DNA from: CAYMPH01 sp964392365
GTDB taxonomy: Bacteria > Spirochaetota > UBA4802 > UBA5550
DNA length: 64,000 nucleotides
Assembly: GCA_964392365.1 (NCBI GenBank)
Contig: CAYMPH010000004.1
Location: 1 to 64,000, forward strand
Direction: 5' to 3'
Position numbers and translations under genes: made by a program. The notes under the pieces are model-generated. The model saw nothing but the letters and a program-made list of their open reading frames with translations, had not been told where the DNA came from and made no database searches. Shown here piece by piece: positions 52,597-62,089 of this stretch; positions within the stretch are counted from its first letter, which is position 1; every line of letters begins with the position of its first letter.

Positions 52597-52810
52597 TTGA
52601 ATAATTATTGATTTAAAAATATCTAAATAAAATCAAAGATACAACAACTTTTTTTTATTTTAGCTTCGCATTTGAAGGATTATTACTCCATTAAGCAGGT
52701 AATAATAACACCAGCTCAAGTAAAATTTTCTATTTAAATTTCTTTCAATAATTTGTTGACAATGAAAACATTAAATAAAAATTGAATTGTTATTGCAAAA
52801 AGGAGATAAT

Positions 52811-54076
52811 ATGAATTTTAAACTTATATACCCGAGATGGCCGAAACTTCCGGGACAGACCGAATTTAATCTGCCGCCGCACGGCCCTGTAGTTTTTGCA
52901 GCAGCGCTTCCTGATTATGTAAATATTGAATTTATTGATGAAAATGTTGATGAGCTGAATTTAAACGATTCACCTGATATAGTTGGAATTTCAATGATGC
53001 TTACGATTCAGGTTAAAAGAGGCTGGGAAATCGCGGATCATTACAGAAAAAAAGGCATTAAGGTAATATTCGGCGGAATTTCAACAATGCTTCATGCTGA
53101 AGAAACTATGGAACACGCTGATTCTGTTTTCCTTGGAGAAGCCGAGGGAAGAATGGAAAAAATTCTGGAAGATTTTAAAAACGGAAATCTTCAGAAAGTT
53201 TATAACTTCATGTCGCAATTACCTCCGATTGAAATTATCGGCCCTGCAAGAAGAGATATACTCAAAAGAGATCTGTATTATCACAAAGGCGTTCGCATGG
53301 TTGATCTTTTTCATGCATCACGCGGATGCAAATTCAGCTGTTATCCCTGCGCTGTAACATATTTAGGGGGAAGAAATTTCAGGCCGCGTCCTATTGAAAA
53401 ATCTATTGAAGAACTTGAAACAATTGATAATGGAAGACTTTTCATTGTTGATAATTCTCTTGCTCAGGATACTGAATGGGAAAAAAATCTTTTCAGAGAA
53501 ATGATTCCGCTTAAGAAAAAATGGATCAGCCACACGATCGAAGACAAACCTGAAGTTCTCGACCTCGCTGCACAGGCAGGATCATGGTATGTGTATCAGG
53601 CGATTTTCGATACATCTGATTATATAAAAGAAAGAGTTAAGCGGTATCACGAATATGGTATCGGCGTTGAAGGAACTATTCTGTTGGGGCTTGACGATCA
53701 TACTGAAGATTCAATCAAGCGTCTTGTAGATTTTCTTCTGGAAATTGATCTCGATCTTGCTGAATTCACTGTACTTGCGCCTTTCCCTCACACCAAGGCA
53801 TATACGGATCTTGTTAAACAGAAAAGAATCATATCAAACGACTGGAATAAATATACAGCAGGGGAAGTTGTATATCAGCCTAAAAACATGAGCCCTGAAA
53901 AACTTCAGGAGCTGTACCACTATGCATGGGATACATTCTACAAAGATGAAAATCAGAATTACAAAATGTTCAAGCTTCTTAAAAAAGTGGCAGAAAGGGA
54001 AAAAGCTGACGGCACATACACTGCAAGAAGAAGAGACCTTGCTCAGAAAAGTTTTGGAAGGGATATAACTCTATGA
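52811..54076 (+). CDS. B12-binding-like radical SAM protein
   Basis: 421 residues. The N-terminal part (1-140) has the Rossmann layout of the cobalamin-binding domain in the B12-radical SAM class, without the DxHxxG motif. The radical SAM cluster is C-K-F-S-C-Y-P-C (Cys173, 177, 180), in the sequence HASRGCKFSCYPC. The rest is the TIM-barrel part with GTILLGLDDHTEDS. AGGAG precedes the ATG. The substrate is unknown; the gene overlaps the next small gene by 4 bp, a likely partner. Confidence 0.85.
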   Translation: MNFKLIYPRWPKLPGQTEFNLPPHGPVVFAAALPDYVNIEFIDENVDELNLNDSPDIVGISMMLTIQVKRGWEIADHYRKKGIKVIFGGISTMLHAEETMEHADSVFLGEAEGRMEKILEDFKNGNLQKVYNFMSQLPPIEIIGPARRDILKRDLYYHKGVRMVDLFHASRGCKFSCYPCAVTYLGGRNFRPRPIEKSIEELETIDNGRLFIVDNSLAQDTEWEKNLFREMIPLKKKWISHTIEDKPEVLDLAAQAGSWYVYQAIFDTSDYIKERVKRYHEYGIGVEGTILLGLDDHTEDSIKRLVDFLLEIDLDLAEFTVLAPFPHTKAYTDLVKQKRIISNDWNKYTAGEVVYQPKNMSPEKLQELYHYAWDTFYKDENQNYKMFKLLKKVAEREKADGTYTARRRDLAQKSFGRDITL

Positions 54077-54444
54077 TTCCAGCGTACGATTTTATTGATT
54101 CATTGTATCAATTTAAAGGCAAATGGGATATTCCGTCACACTGCGGGTTGAAAATAATTCAGAAAAATGACAAGCATATAGTAATAGCAACTGATCTTCA
54201 CGAGGATAATCCCGGAACTGCTGTTACAGAATTCTGTTCTGAACTTGCGAATCTTATAATAAAAGAATATTCAATAAAGCATGACAGCCTGATATTTATC
54301 GAGCACACTCCGGAATTGAAATCAAAACTTTCCCATAATTCAGAAACATTCGATATAGTTACTTTCGATTGGGACGGAGAGAAATTCACTCATCCCGACT
54401 GGAAAAGAATTACCCGGGATGAGTTTACTTCCTTAATCGGATAA
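54073..54444 (+). CDS. Small hypothetical protein coupled to the radical SAM gene
   Basis: 123 residues, no signal or transmembrane segment. It has CGLKIIQKNDKHIVIATDL, an acidic middle and a tryptophan-rich end (FDWDGEKFTHPDWKR). No family recognised. Its ATG overlaps the radical SAM stop, so a shared function, perhaps as a partner or substrate of the radical SAM enzyme, is plausible but unproven. Confidence 0.6.
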   Translation: MIPAYDFIDSLYQFKGKWDIPSHCGLKIIQKNDKHIVIATDLHEDNPGTAVTEFCSELANLIIKEYSIKHDSLIFIEHTPELKSKLSHNSETFDIVTFDWDGEKFTHPDWKRITRDEFTSLIG

Positions 54445-54552
54445 TAAATTATAAAAAAACACATGCTATGAACGCATCATGGCATGTATGTACATTCAAA
54501 CCATTATCAATTAATATCATTATTACATATTCTTTTACCATAGGAGAATATT

Positions 54553-54963
54553 ATGAATGACAGGCCTTTTATAAATAAATCCATCAAACCCGATGATAAA
54601 GCCATTCAATCTGCTTTAAAAAAAACTTATTCTTATTATAAAAAAATTATGCTTTTAGCAGAATCATATTCACACGAATGGTCGTTTTCAAAAAGCAGCG
54701 GCTGGATGCTTAAAATTTATAATAAAAACAAAGCCCTGTTCTATTTTATTCCATTAACAGATTCATTTAAAATCAGTATGGCAATACGGGAGAATGAAAG
54801 GGAAGCATTTCTTAATGATAGCGAATTAGAAGCTTTACAAGATAGAATTTTTTCAGCGAAGAAATATTCAGAAGGTTATGCATTGCAATTTGATATTTCA
54901 AATAAAAAAGATTTTCACCCATTGGAATTACTTATCATTAAGCTCATTGCTTTACGCGGATAG
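54553..54963 (+). CDS. DUF3788-like protein
   Basis: 136 residues. HEWSFSKSSGWMLKIY, a strand pair ending ALFYFIPLTDSF and the late YSEGYALQFDIS resemble the DUF3788 family, whose function is unknown. TAGGAG lies 6 nt before the ATG. It is a soluble single-domain protein and stands alone, 109 bp after the previous gene. Confidence 0.65.
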   Translation: MNDRPFINKSIKPDDKAIQSALKKTYSYYKKIMLLAESYSHEWSFSKSSGWMLKIYNKNKALFYFIPLTDSFKISMAIRENEREAFLNDSELEALQDRIFSAKKYSEGYALQFDISNKKDFHPLELLIIKLIALRG

Positions 54964-54974
54964 AAGTTACTGAT

Positions 54975-55733
54975 TTATTTCAACTTCGCTATGATTTTTT
55001 TGATAGCGTCGATTCTTTCCTGGGATGGGGGATGAGTGGATATTATCGCAGGAGGATTTTTGCCTTTAGAAAGCTTAAGCAGCATTGTCTGGATATCTAT
55101 CATACCCTGAGGATTGTAACCGGCAAGATACATTATTTTTACACCTTCACTGTCAGCCTGCAGCTCATTCACGCGGGAATTTTTCAGGAGAAGAAGATTT
55201 GCGCTTAGTTCCGATGCTTTAAAAAGCAAAGCACCTGTAACAGCTCCGGAATCGCCGAGCTTGGCTGCTACAACCTGAAGGCCGAATTGGGCTATCATAC
55301 GGCGCTGGATTGCCTTCAGCGAATGCTGATGAACCACATGCCCAATCTCATGCCCGAGAACACCTGCAATCTCATCTTCAGTTTTAAGCCTCTTTAAAAT
55401 GCCGGTAGTAATATAGATAAATCCGCCTGGAGCTGCAAAAGCATTTACCAGTTCATCATCGAGAACAGTAAAAGTATATTTCAGGTTTTTTCTTTTAGAA
55501 TGAGCCACCAGCTTCTGTCCGATGGCATTGATTCTTTGATTAAGATTATCATCATCAGAAACTCTATATGTTTTTTTCAATTGGCGGTCAGTATTTTTTC
55601 CAATAGAAATTTCCGCCTTCTGGCCGATTAAAACAGGATCGTGTTCTGTGCTTGTTAAAAAATTAGCGGCATATATTTCACCGCCTGCCATGATGCATAT
55701 TGCTGTCATTATAATAAATATATGTTTTATCAT
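54975..55733 (-). CDS. M48 family zinc metallopeptidase, secreted
   Basis: 252 residues with a signal peptide (cleavage near YAANF). The zinc site is HEIGH (128-132) in VLGHEIGHVVHQHS, with the third ligand in the later NELQADSEG block, and the C-terminal STHPPSQERI is typical of BepA/LoiP-like M48 peptidases, which keep outer-membrane proteins in order. It is the first of two M48 genes in this window (see 58168). Confidence 0.88.
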   Translation of the reverse strand: MIKHIFIIMTAICIMAGGEIYAANFLTSTEHDPVLIGQKAEISIGKNTDRQLKKTYRVSDDDNLNQRINAIGQKLVAHSKRKNLKYTFTVLDDELVNAFAAPGGFIYITTGILKRLKTEDEIAGVLGHEIGHVVHQHSLKAIQRRMIAQFGLQVVAAKLGDSGAVTGALLFKASELSANLLLLKNSRVNELQADSEGVKIMYLAGYNPQGMIDIQTMLLKLSKGKNPPAIISTHPPSQERIDAIKKIIAKLK

Positions 55734-55772
55734 GTTTTATTATTTTATCCTTAAAAGTAACGTTTCATATAA

Positions 55773-55944
55773 TATAGCAGTTAATGATTTAAATGGAACA
55801 TTTCCTGTCATTCCCGCGAAGGCGATGGCCTGCACCCTCGGGTGAATCCATTTCTGTAGTCTGGATCCCCGTTTTCACGGGGATGACAAAAAAAATAAAA
55901 TTTGCTGAATTTATAAAGCAATAATTTATTGGTGAAATGCTATA
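55773..55944. mobile_element. MITE-like element, copy 5 (complete)
   Basis: 172 bp from TATAGCAGTTAATGATTTAA (left) to the inverse of TATAGCATTTCACCAATAAA (right). The core is nearly the same as in copies 2 and 4. TA stands at both outer borders, fitting a TA target duplication. It occupies most of the 400-bp gap between the M48 gene and the acyl-CoA dehydrogenase; the rest holds a terminator. Confidence 0.75.
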
Positions 55945-56083
55945 GATTAAAAAAACTACACTTCACGTATGTATTCTCAAAAATAAAATTGCCTTTATGA
56001 CAAACAGCAAACAATAAGAAAAAAATCAAGAAACATTCTGAATAAAATTTTCCTTCGATAAACTGTTATAAAATTAAAGCAAA

Positions 56084-56113
56084 AAAAAGCGGCATATTAC
56101 TATGCCGCTTTTT
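56084..56113 (-). terminator. Intrinsic terminator of the acyl-CoA dehydrogenase gene
   Basis: AAAAAGCGGCATA and TATGCCGCTTTTT form a perfect 13-bp stem with a 4-nt loop; poly-A and poly-T flanks let it work on both strands. It lies 21 bp after the stop of the minus-strand gene. Confidence 0.8.
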
Positions 56114-56134
56114 GCATTTTATCTGTGTTAAAAC

Positions 56135-58009
56135 TTATTCATCCAAAGCACCTGTAAAACAAGCTGCTGAAGATTTGATAACTGCTGCTTCTCCGCCGAG
56201 TATGCAATCTGCTTTGCCGAAAAATTTTGGAAATTCAGCGCCGATATAGAACTGTGATGAAAGTACTCTTCCATTGTAATATGCTGCTTCCTGGTTTTCA
56301 GTCATAATTTTATTCCTGTCGTCGCCTTTAGCATCACCAAAAAGTTTTTTCATTTGAGGAATTGTTATTGTTAAACTCCAGAGGTGAAGCCAGGCAAGCG
56401 TGAACATATACATGCTCTGCTGGAACACAGTCGCATTCATAAAAATATGCATAAATTTACCTGTTGCCATCTGAGCTTTAAAACTCTCGACAACTTCGTT
56501 TACCTTATCAAAACCTTTTTTAACAAGATCAATATATTTATCATCAACAATACCTTTTGATTTTTCAAGGGTCTCGTTAACCCTTTTCTTTAGAACTGAA
56601 AAATAATACTGTTCCTTATTCATTAAAAGTTTTCTCATTGTCAGGTCAAGTGACTGTATTGCGTTTGTTCCTTCATATATTGAAAGGATTTTACAGTCTC
56701 GCGCATATTGTTCTACAGGATAATCCTGGCAGAATCCGTATCCGCCGTGAACCTGGATGGCCTCTGCAGTTACAAGCCAGCCTGTATCGGAGTTACCGGC
56801 TTTCAGAAGCGGAAGAAGAATTTCATACATTGCTTCGGATTCTTTCTTCTCTTCGCCTTCAAGGTGCCGGTTGATATCAACATTATGCGCAAGATAATAT
56901 GACAGCATTCTCATGCCCTCAACATATCCTTTCATATAGAGAAGCATTCTTTTAACATCAGGATGCTCAATAATTGCAACTGAGGATGCGTCCGGATTCA
57001 GCATCTGGGTAACGTGAACCCCCTGCTGCCTGTTTTTGGCATATGTGATTGCATGCATGTAAGCTGCGCTAGAAAGAGCCTGAGCCTGGACGCCTGTGAG
57101 AATACGCGCCTCATACATCATCTGGAACATTATCTTCATTCCCTGGCGTTCATTGCCAAGCAGATAGCCGACACAATTGCCGTTGTCTCCAAAACTGAGA
57201 GTACATGTAGCTGAAGCCTTGATGCCCATCTTGTGCTCAACGCCGGCGCAGACAACGTCATTTCTTTTTCCCATGGATCCGTCAGGGTTAACAAGATATT
57301 TTGGAACCAGGAATATGGAAATACCCTTTGTTCCCTTAGGGTCGCCTTCGATACGTGCAAGTACAGGGTGGATAATATTTTCAACTGTATCATTTTCACC
57401 GGCAGTTATGAATATTTTCTGCCCGGTAATTTTATATGTTCCGTCAGGCTGTTTTACTGCTTTTGTTTTTAAAGCTCCAACATCAGAACCCGCATCAGGT
57501 TCAGTGAGGCACATTGAACCACCCCATACACCGGTCTGCATTTTCTCAAGGTAAAGTTTTTTCTGTTCATCTGTTCCGTGCTCGAGAACAAGATTTGAAG
57601 CTCCTATAATAACCCCGCCATACATAAGTGCTGCAGTGTTTCCTGCATTGAAATATTCCAGGCATGCAGTATTTATTGCGCCGGGCATTCCCATCCCGCC
57701 GTGATCCTGTGATACTGAAAGTGTTATAAAACCGGCATCGATAAAAGCCTTAACAGCTTCCTTTGTTGATTCAGGAACTTTTACTTCTTTTGTCTGAGGG
57801 TCGTATTTTACACCTTCTTTATCAGATGGGGAGTTTGAAGGATAAAATTTTTCTACTGCAATTGTCTCTGCAAGATTGAGGGTTTCTTCAAAAATGTCCT
57901 TATCAAAATCGGCATAATGAGGAATTTTTTTATTCAATGTATCCAAATTCAGCATTTCGTATAAAACGAATCTTACATCCCTTGAATCCACAAGTTGATT
58001 TTTAGCCAT
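56135..58009 (-). CDS. Acyl-CoA dehydrogenase
   Basis: 624 residues, longer than the common 380-residue enzymes because of N- and C-terminal extensions like those of the long-form (FadE/AcdB-type) family. FAD/substrate motifs: GSMCLTEPDAGSDVG, KIFITAGEN, MYEARILTGVQ, and the catalytic glutamate in SIYEGTNAIQ. It oxidises an acyl-CoA in fatty acid breakdown; chain length unclear. GGAGG precedes the ATG. No other beta-oxidation genes are nearby. Confidence 0.9.
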   Translation of the reverse strand: MAKNQLVDSRDVRFVLYEMLNLDTLNKKIPHYADFDKDIFEETLNLAETIAVEKFYPSNSPSDKEGVKYDPQTKEVKVPESTKEAVKAFIDAGFITLSVSQDHGGMGMPGAINTACLEYFNAGNTAALMYGGVIIGASNLVLEHGTDEQKKLYLEKMQTGVWGGSMCLTEPDAGSDVGALKTKAVKQPDGTYKITGQKIFITAGENDTVENIIHPVLARIEGDPKGTKGISIFLVPKYLVNPDGSMGKRNDVVCAGVEHKMGIKASATCTLSFGDNGNCVGYLLGNERQGMKIMFQMMYEARILTGVQAQALSSAAYMHAITYAKNRQQGVHVTQMLNPDASSVAIIEHPDVKRMLLYMKGYVEGMRMLSYYLAHNVDINRHLEGEEKKESEAMYEILLPLLKAGNSDTGWLVTAEAIQVHGGYGFCQDYPVEQYARDCKILSIYEGTNAIQSLDLTMRKLLMNKEQYYFSVLKKRVNETLEKSKGIVDDKYIDLVKKGFDKVNEVVESFKAQMATGKFMHIFMNATVFQQSMYMFTLAWLHLWSLTITIPQMKKLFGDAKGDDRNKIMTENQEAAYYNGRVLSSQFYIGAEFPKFFGKADCILGGEAAVIKSSAACFTGALDE

Positions 58010-58167
58010 GATATGTTCCTCCGAGTAGATATATTTTTATATAAATTTCATACGATATTGTCAAAATACAAAGATTAAAAATCAACAATATTTATTATTT
58101 TTTTGTGAAAATCAATTCTTTACAAAAATTAAATTATGTCCATTCAATAAAAAATAAATCTTAAATA

Positions 58168-59391
58168 TCAATTTAAACTTTTCAATCTTTCCAGAACCGG
58201 AGGATGGGAATAATGCACAAACACATATGCAGGATACGGCTTAAGATTGCTGAGATTATCAGCTGCCAGTTTTTTCAATGCAGTCTGCATAGCTCCTCCG
58301 CTATAAGTTTCCTTGGCAAAAGCATCTGCCTGAAACTCATGCTTCCTTGAAATGATATTTGAAATAATCCCCAGTATCATTGAAAGCGGAGAATACAGAA
58401 GTCCGAATGCAAGAATATCAAGATGGAAGCTCCCCTGTACGGCTCCAAGAGCTTTTGAAAGTTCCGGATTCCCGAGAAGCAATGACATTATAAACAGCAT
58501 GAGGCCAGTTTGTAAGATCCCCTGTATTGTTCCTGTAAGCGTGTGTTTCATTTTATAATGACCGATTTCGTGAGCAAGTACAGCTACAAGTTCCTCGATA
58601 GAATGCTTTTCAATAAGTGTATCATAAAGCACAATTGTTTTTTTCGAACCAAGACCGCTGAAATATGCATTGGATTTTGCTGAACGCTTTGAAGCATCAA
58701 GAACAAACAGATTCTTCAGCTTAAATCCGGCTTTTACACAATAATTTTCAATCGCGGTACGCAATTCACCATCAGGAAGAGGAGTAAGTTTGTTAAACAG
58801 CGGAACAAAAATTGTAGTGTAAAACATTGTAATGAAAACAGTAACCAGAGAAATAACAGCCCAGGTGAAGAGCCAGAAATATATCCCGGTTGACTGATAT
58901 ATCCAGGTGATTACAGCAAGCAATCCTCCTCCGATAATCATTGCCAGAAGATATCCTTTTATTTTATCAATAATAAAAGTTTTAACAGTTGTTTTGTTGA
59001 AACCGAATTTTTCTTCAATCACAAACGTTTCGTAAATAGAAAACGGCAATCTGATAATGTCTGATGCAAGCCCGAGAATACCAAAAAACAGGAGCGCCAT
59101 TAAAATTGGATTCTCCGTGTATTTTCTGACTGCTGAATCAACAAAAGCAAATCCATTCAGAAAGAGCATTATGAGAATCATTGCTAAACTGATAAACCCT
59201 GTTAGCATTGAAAAATTGTGATTTACTCTGTAATATTCCTGAGACTTTTTATATTTTTCAGCATCATAAATTCCTTCTGCTTCTTCAGGAATTTCTGGTG
59301 ATAAGTTTTTCAGATTCAGATAATCGAGAATATTTTCAAAGATGAAATCGAAAAGGATTATTGCAATTATTACGGTAAATAGTATGTTCAT
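58168..59391 (-). CDS. M48 family Ste24-type (CAAX prenyl) protease
   Basis: 407 residues with about seven transmembrane helices. Zinc motif AHEIGHYKMKH near 272, third ligand in HEFQADAFA and the end YAVFVHYSHPP-like PPVLERLKSL, all of the Ste24 family. The bacterial role is usually membrane-protein quality control; its CAAX substrates are absent. The C-terminal HYSHPPVLERL block is diagnostic. Confidence 0.88.
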   Translation of the reverse strand: MNILFTVIIAIILFDFIFENILDYLNLKNLSPEIPEEAEGIYDAEKYKKSQEYYRVNHNFSMLTGFISLAMILIMLFLNGFAFVDSAVRKYTENPILMALLFFGILGLASDIIRLPFSIYETFVIEEKFGFNKTTVKTFIIDKIKGYLLAMIIGGGLLAVITWIYQSTGIYFWLFTWAVISLVTVFITMFYTTIFVPLFNKLTPLPDGELRTAIENYCVKAGFKLKNLFVLDASKRSAKSNAYFSGLGSKKTIVLYDTLIEKHSIEELVAVLAHEIGHYKMKHTLTGTIQGILQTGLMLFIMSLLLGNPELSKALGAVQGSFHLDILAFGLLYSPLSMILGIISNIISRKHEFQADAFAKETYSGGAMQTALKKLAADNLSNLKPYPAYVFVHYSHPPVLERLKSLN

Positions 59392-59524
59392 GTTATTTTC
59401 CTTGTAATGAAATTATTATAAGCTGAATTTTTAATAATTATGTTTGATTACAAGCGGAAAATATTAAAAGGGAATTGAAATTCATTCTGCAAAAGAATAT
59501 CTTTGGAATCTTGAATTTTTAAAG

Positions 59525-60973
59525 TTATTTATTTTTGTGTTTTGTATCAATGATCGCCTGAACTTCATTTTCGTTGTACATAAGAAAAACAAGAAGTCCA
59601 AGAACGCAGAAAACTATTGCAGCCAGGGCTGCTGCAACAGGTCCGGATGAACTAATCACATCCGGCTTTGCAGGATCTCTTCCGATTAAGAGAAATGAAG
59701 GAAAAATAAATATGGCAATTGCTATGCCTAAATTCATTATAAATGTGCGCGTACCGTAAAATATTGCAGCCTTGTAGTTTCCGGTTGTTATGCCGTCAGA
59801 TTCGGCGATGTCAGCAACAATTGCATTCGGGATAATGCCGAAGATTGCCATTGGAACAGCAGTGAAAACCATAACAAGAATCAGATGCGCCATCGGAGGA
59901 ATCGGCATGAATCTGCTCCCCATCAGACTGACAAGAAAAAAGACTGTTGAGAAAACTATAAATGCAAATACAAGAACTCGCTTTTTTCCGAACTTCTGCG
60001 CATACAGATTCACAGGCACATACAAAACAAAGCTCAGAAGAAACATAACACCCATGCCCATTGTGACAGTGTTATCCGGAAGTTTGAGTAATATCGTAAC
60101 AAAATAAACAATTCCCGCCTGAATAAAATTAAGCGAAATCCAGTACATCAGATCTGAAAAAACAAAGCGCACAAAATTTTTATTTTTAAATGCGGATGCA
60201 AGAGCGCTGAAAACTCCCTGCCCGGAAACATGGGTTTCGGCATATTTGCGCTCATCAATAAATATAACAGGCAGATACATGCATATCAATGCAATAACAG
60301 CAAAAACAGCAAAGGTAATCTGTACTCCATATGTTTTTGCCAGAGAGGCTGTTGCAGTATCTGCAAGAAGTCCCGGAAAAAATCCGGCAGCAAAAATATC
60401 TTTTAAAGCATATGTTCCCTGACCCAATAAAAACCCAAGAGCCCAGGTAATTGAAATTGCAGTGCTTATGGTAAGACGCTCATTCGGCGTATGCCCGAGC
60501 TCGCTTATTAAAGCTGTGTACGGCGTTGTATATGCAACGAAAAAGAAATAGAACAGAATCAATACAGCAAAGAGCCAGGCCGCATTTATAAAACTATTCG
60601 CATTAACCGGAGGTAAAAAAATTAAGAAAGAAAGTAAGGCAAACGGCGCAGCGGAAAATGCCATAAAAAATCTCCTGCGTCCCATCTTTGCCATTGAACG
60701 GTCGGACCATGTTGCTATAAGAGGATTTGTCACAGCATCAAATATACGCCCGATTGCAGTAATAACGCCAATAATGGTAACAGCAAAAAAAACAGGATGC
60801 TGGGAAATGAAAAGAGGAATTGCAAGCTGGCCTGTAGCAGGATCTGAAGGCGGCATATAAAAATACAGCAGCGCATTCCCTGCTCCGAATGAAGCAAGCG
60901 ACCAGCCGAACTGGCCCAATGCAAAAATTACAAGCAGCCTGAATGGAAGTTTTTCAACTTTCTTATTTTCCAT
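59525..60973 (-). CDS. GPH family sugar:cation symporter (MelB-like MFS)
   Basis: 482 residues, 12 helices. The loop between helices 2 and 3 has IGRIFDAVTNPLIATWSDRS, the diagnostic motif of the glycoside-pentoside-hexuronide family (MelB), and GRRRFFMAFSAAPFA follows. Imports sugars with a cation; sugar unknown. AAGGG precedes the ATG. Its neighbours toward 64 kb, a flavodoxin-ferredoxin and glycogen phosphorylase, do not identify the substrate. Confidence 0.83.
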   Translation of the reverse strand: MENKKVEKLPFRLLVIFALGQFGWSLASFGAGNALLYFYMPPSDPATGQLAIPLFISQHPVFFAVTIIGVITAIGRIFDAVTNPLIATWSDRSMAKMGRRRFFMAFSAAPFALLSFLIFLPPVNANSFINAAWLFAVLILFYFFFVAYTTPYTALISELGHTPNERLTISTAISITWALGFLLGQGTYALKDIFAAGFFPGLLADTATASLAKTYGVQITFAVFAVIALICMYLPVIFIDERKYAETHVSGQGVFSALASAFKNKNFVRFVFSDLMYWISLNFIQAGIVYFVTILLKLPDNTVTMGMGVMFLLSFVLYVPVNLYAQKFGKKRVLVFAFIVFSTVFFLVSLMGSRFMPIPPMAHLILVMVFTAVPMAIFGIIPNAIVADIAESDGITTGNYKAAIFYGTRTFIMNLGIAIAIFIFPSFLLIGRDPAKPDVISSSGPVAAALAAIVFCVLGLLVFLMYNENEVQAIIDTKHKNK

Positions 60974-61083
60974 AAATTTACCCTTGATTTTTAAAAAAAC
61001 TTAACTGAGGAATATACTCAAGCTGCTATTTAAATAAATTACCGGATCTGTCTAAAATGTCAGAACATTAACATTCAGTATCT

Positions 61084-62031
61084 TTACATCAGCTCTGCAG
61101 GTTCTTCTATTGTAATTTTATTCTGACTCAGCAGATCTCTAAAACTGTAGATTTTTTTGCCCATCATAGTCATCACTACAGCGCCGGCAGGGCAGTTGTT
61201 TACGCAGCCCATGCACAGAATGCATTTCTTTTTCTCAACATTTCCCGCATCAGGATGAATTGCATTTACAGGGCAGTTCCTTTCACATCTGCGGCAAAGA
61301 ATGCATTTATCCTTATTCACATAATGACTGCCGATTAAAAGCTTAGTGAATCCAATTTGAGGAAAATGTTTGAACATTGAGCCTGCTTCAATTCTGGTAT
61401 CAATGGCAATACTTTTACCCTCCGCCACTCCAGCAAGAATATCAGCTGCATAATTTCTTGCCTGTGTATAGGTATCGCTATTAGGTAAATGTTTGAACTT
61501 CAATGTGCGCTTTTCATTGCCCATAGACCATGTTGGCGCATAAGTGGACATATTTCCGAAAAGCCCGAGTGCAGCAGGCACACCGCCTTTAGCTGCAAGA
61601 AGCTCAAGCAGAGTGCAGGCAGTATTGTGCTGATTATCTCCCTTGCCTCCGAATGTAACAAAAGAAGCTACAGGCGTTCCCTTTATTTCAGGAATTGAGG
61701 CAAGCCATTCTTTTACATTTCCCGGAACATCAAGATAATAAACCGGGGTACCGATTGCAATAAGATCATAGGATGACATTTTATCCTTATCCACCCTGCG
61801 GTAGTCAAGAGCATCAACCTTTATGCCCTTCTTTTCCCAGGCTTTTTCAATAATCATCCCTATGCGTCTTGTATGGCCGGTTTGGGAGTACCAGATGATT
61901 AAAGCTTTTTTTGGAGTTTGTGTTTTCATCGGAGGATATACTTTTACTGCAGAAATAAGTTCTTCAACCGGCAATGTAATGGCTGCTGCAGCTGCTGCAG
62001 CTTTTGTTATAAATGATTTTCTTGTTTCCAT
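61084..62031 (-). CDS. Flavodoxin-ferredoxin fusion protein with Tat-like N-terminus
   Basis: 315 residues: a signal-like start (RKSFITKAAAAAAA), a flavodoxin-type domain (about 40-205, WYSQTGHTRRI for FMN phosphate) and a C-terminal 2[4Fe-4S] ferredoxin domain with CILCRRCERNCP and CILCMGCVNNCP. This is the layout of EFR1-type flavodoxin/ferredoxin proteins. The leader has R-K where twin-arginine signals have R-R, so Tat export is possible but not certain. AAAGGA precedes the ATG. Confidence 0.82.
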   Translation of the reverse strand: METRKSFITKAAAAAAAITLPVEELISAVKVYPPMKTQTPKKALIIWYSQTGHTRRIGMIIEKAWEKKGIKVDALDYRRVDKDKMSSYDLIAIGTPVYYLDVPGNVKEWLASIPEIKGTPVASFVTFGGKGDNQHNTACTLLELLAAKGGVPAALGLFGNMSTYAPTWSMGNEKRTLKFKHLPNSDTYTQARNYAADILAGVAEGKSIAIDTRIEAGSMFKHFPQIGFTKLLIGSHYVNKDKCILCRRCERNCPVNAIHPDAGNVEKKKCILCMGCVNNCPAGAVVMTMMGKKIYSFRDLLSQNKITIEEPAELM

Positions 62032-62089
62032 AATAGTCCTTTCTATTTTACATGCTTAGCTCAACCGGCATAGTTCATCTATATAACAT

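Noticed and set aside
57177..57554. 125-aa plus-strand frame opposite the acyl-CoA dehydrogenase
   Set aside because: Antisense to a clear enzyme; such frames arise from codon bias and there is no supporting start signal.
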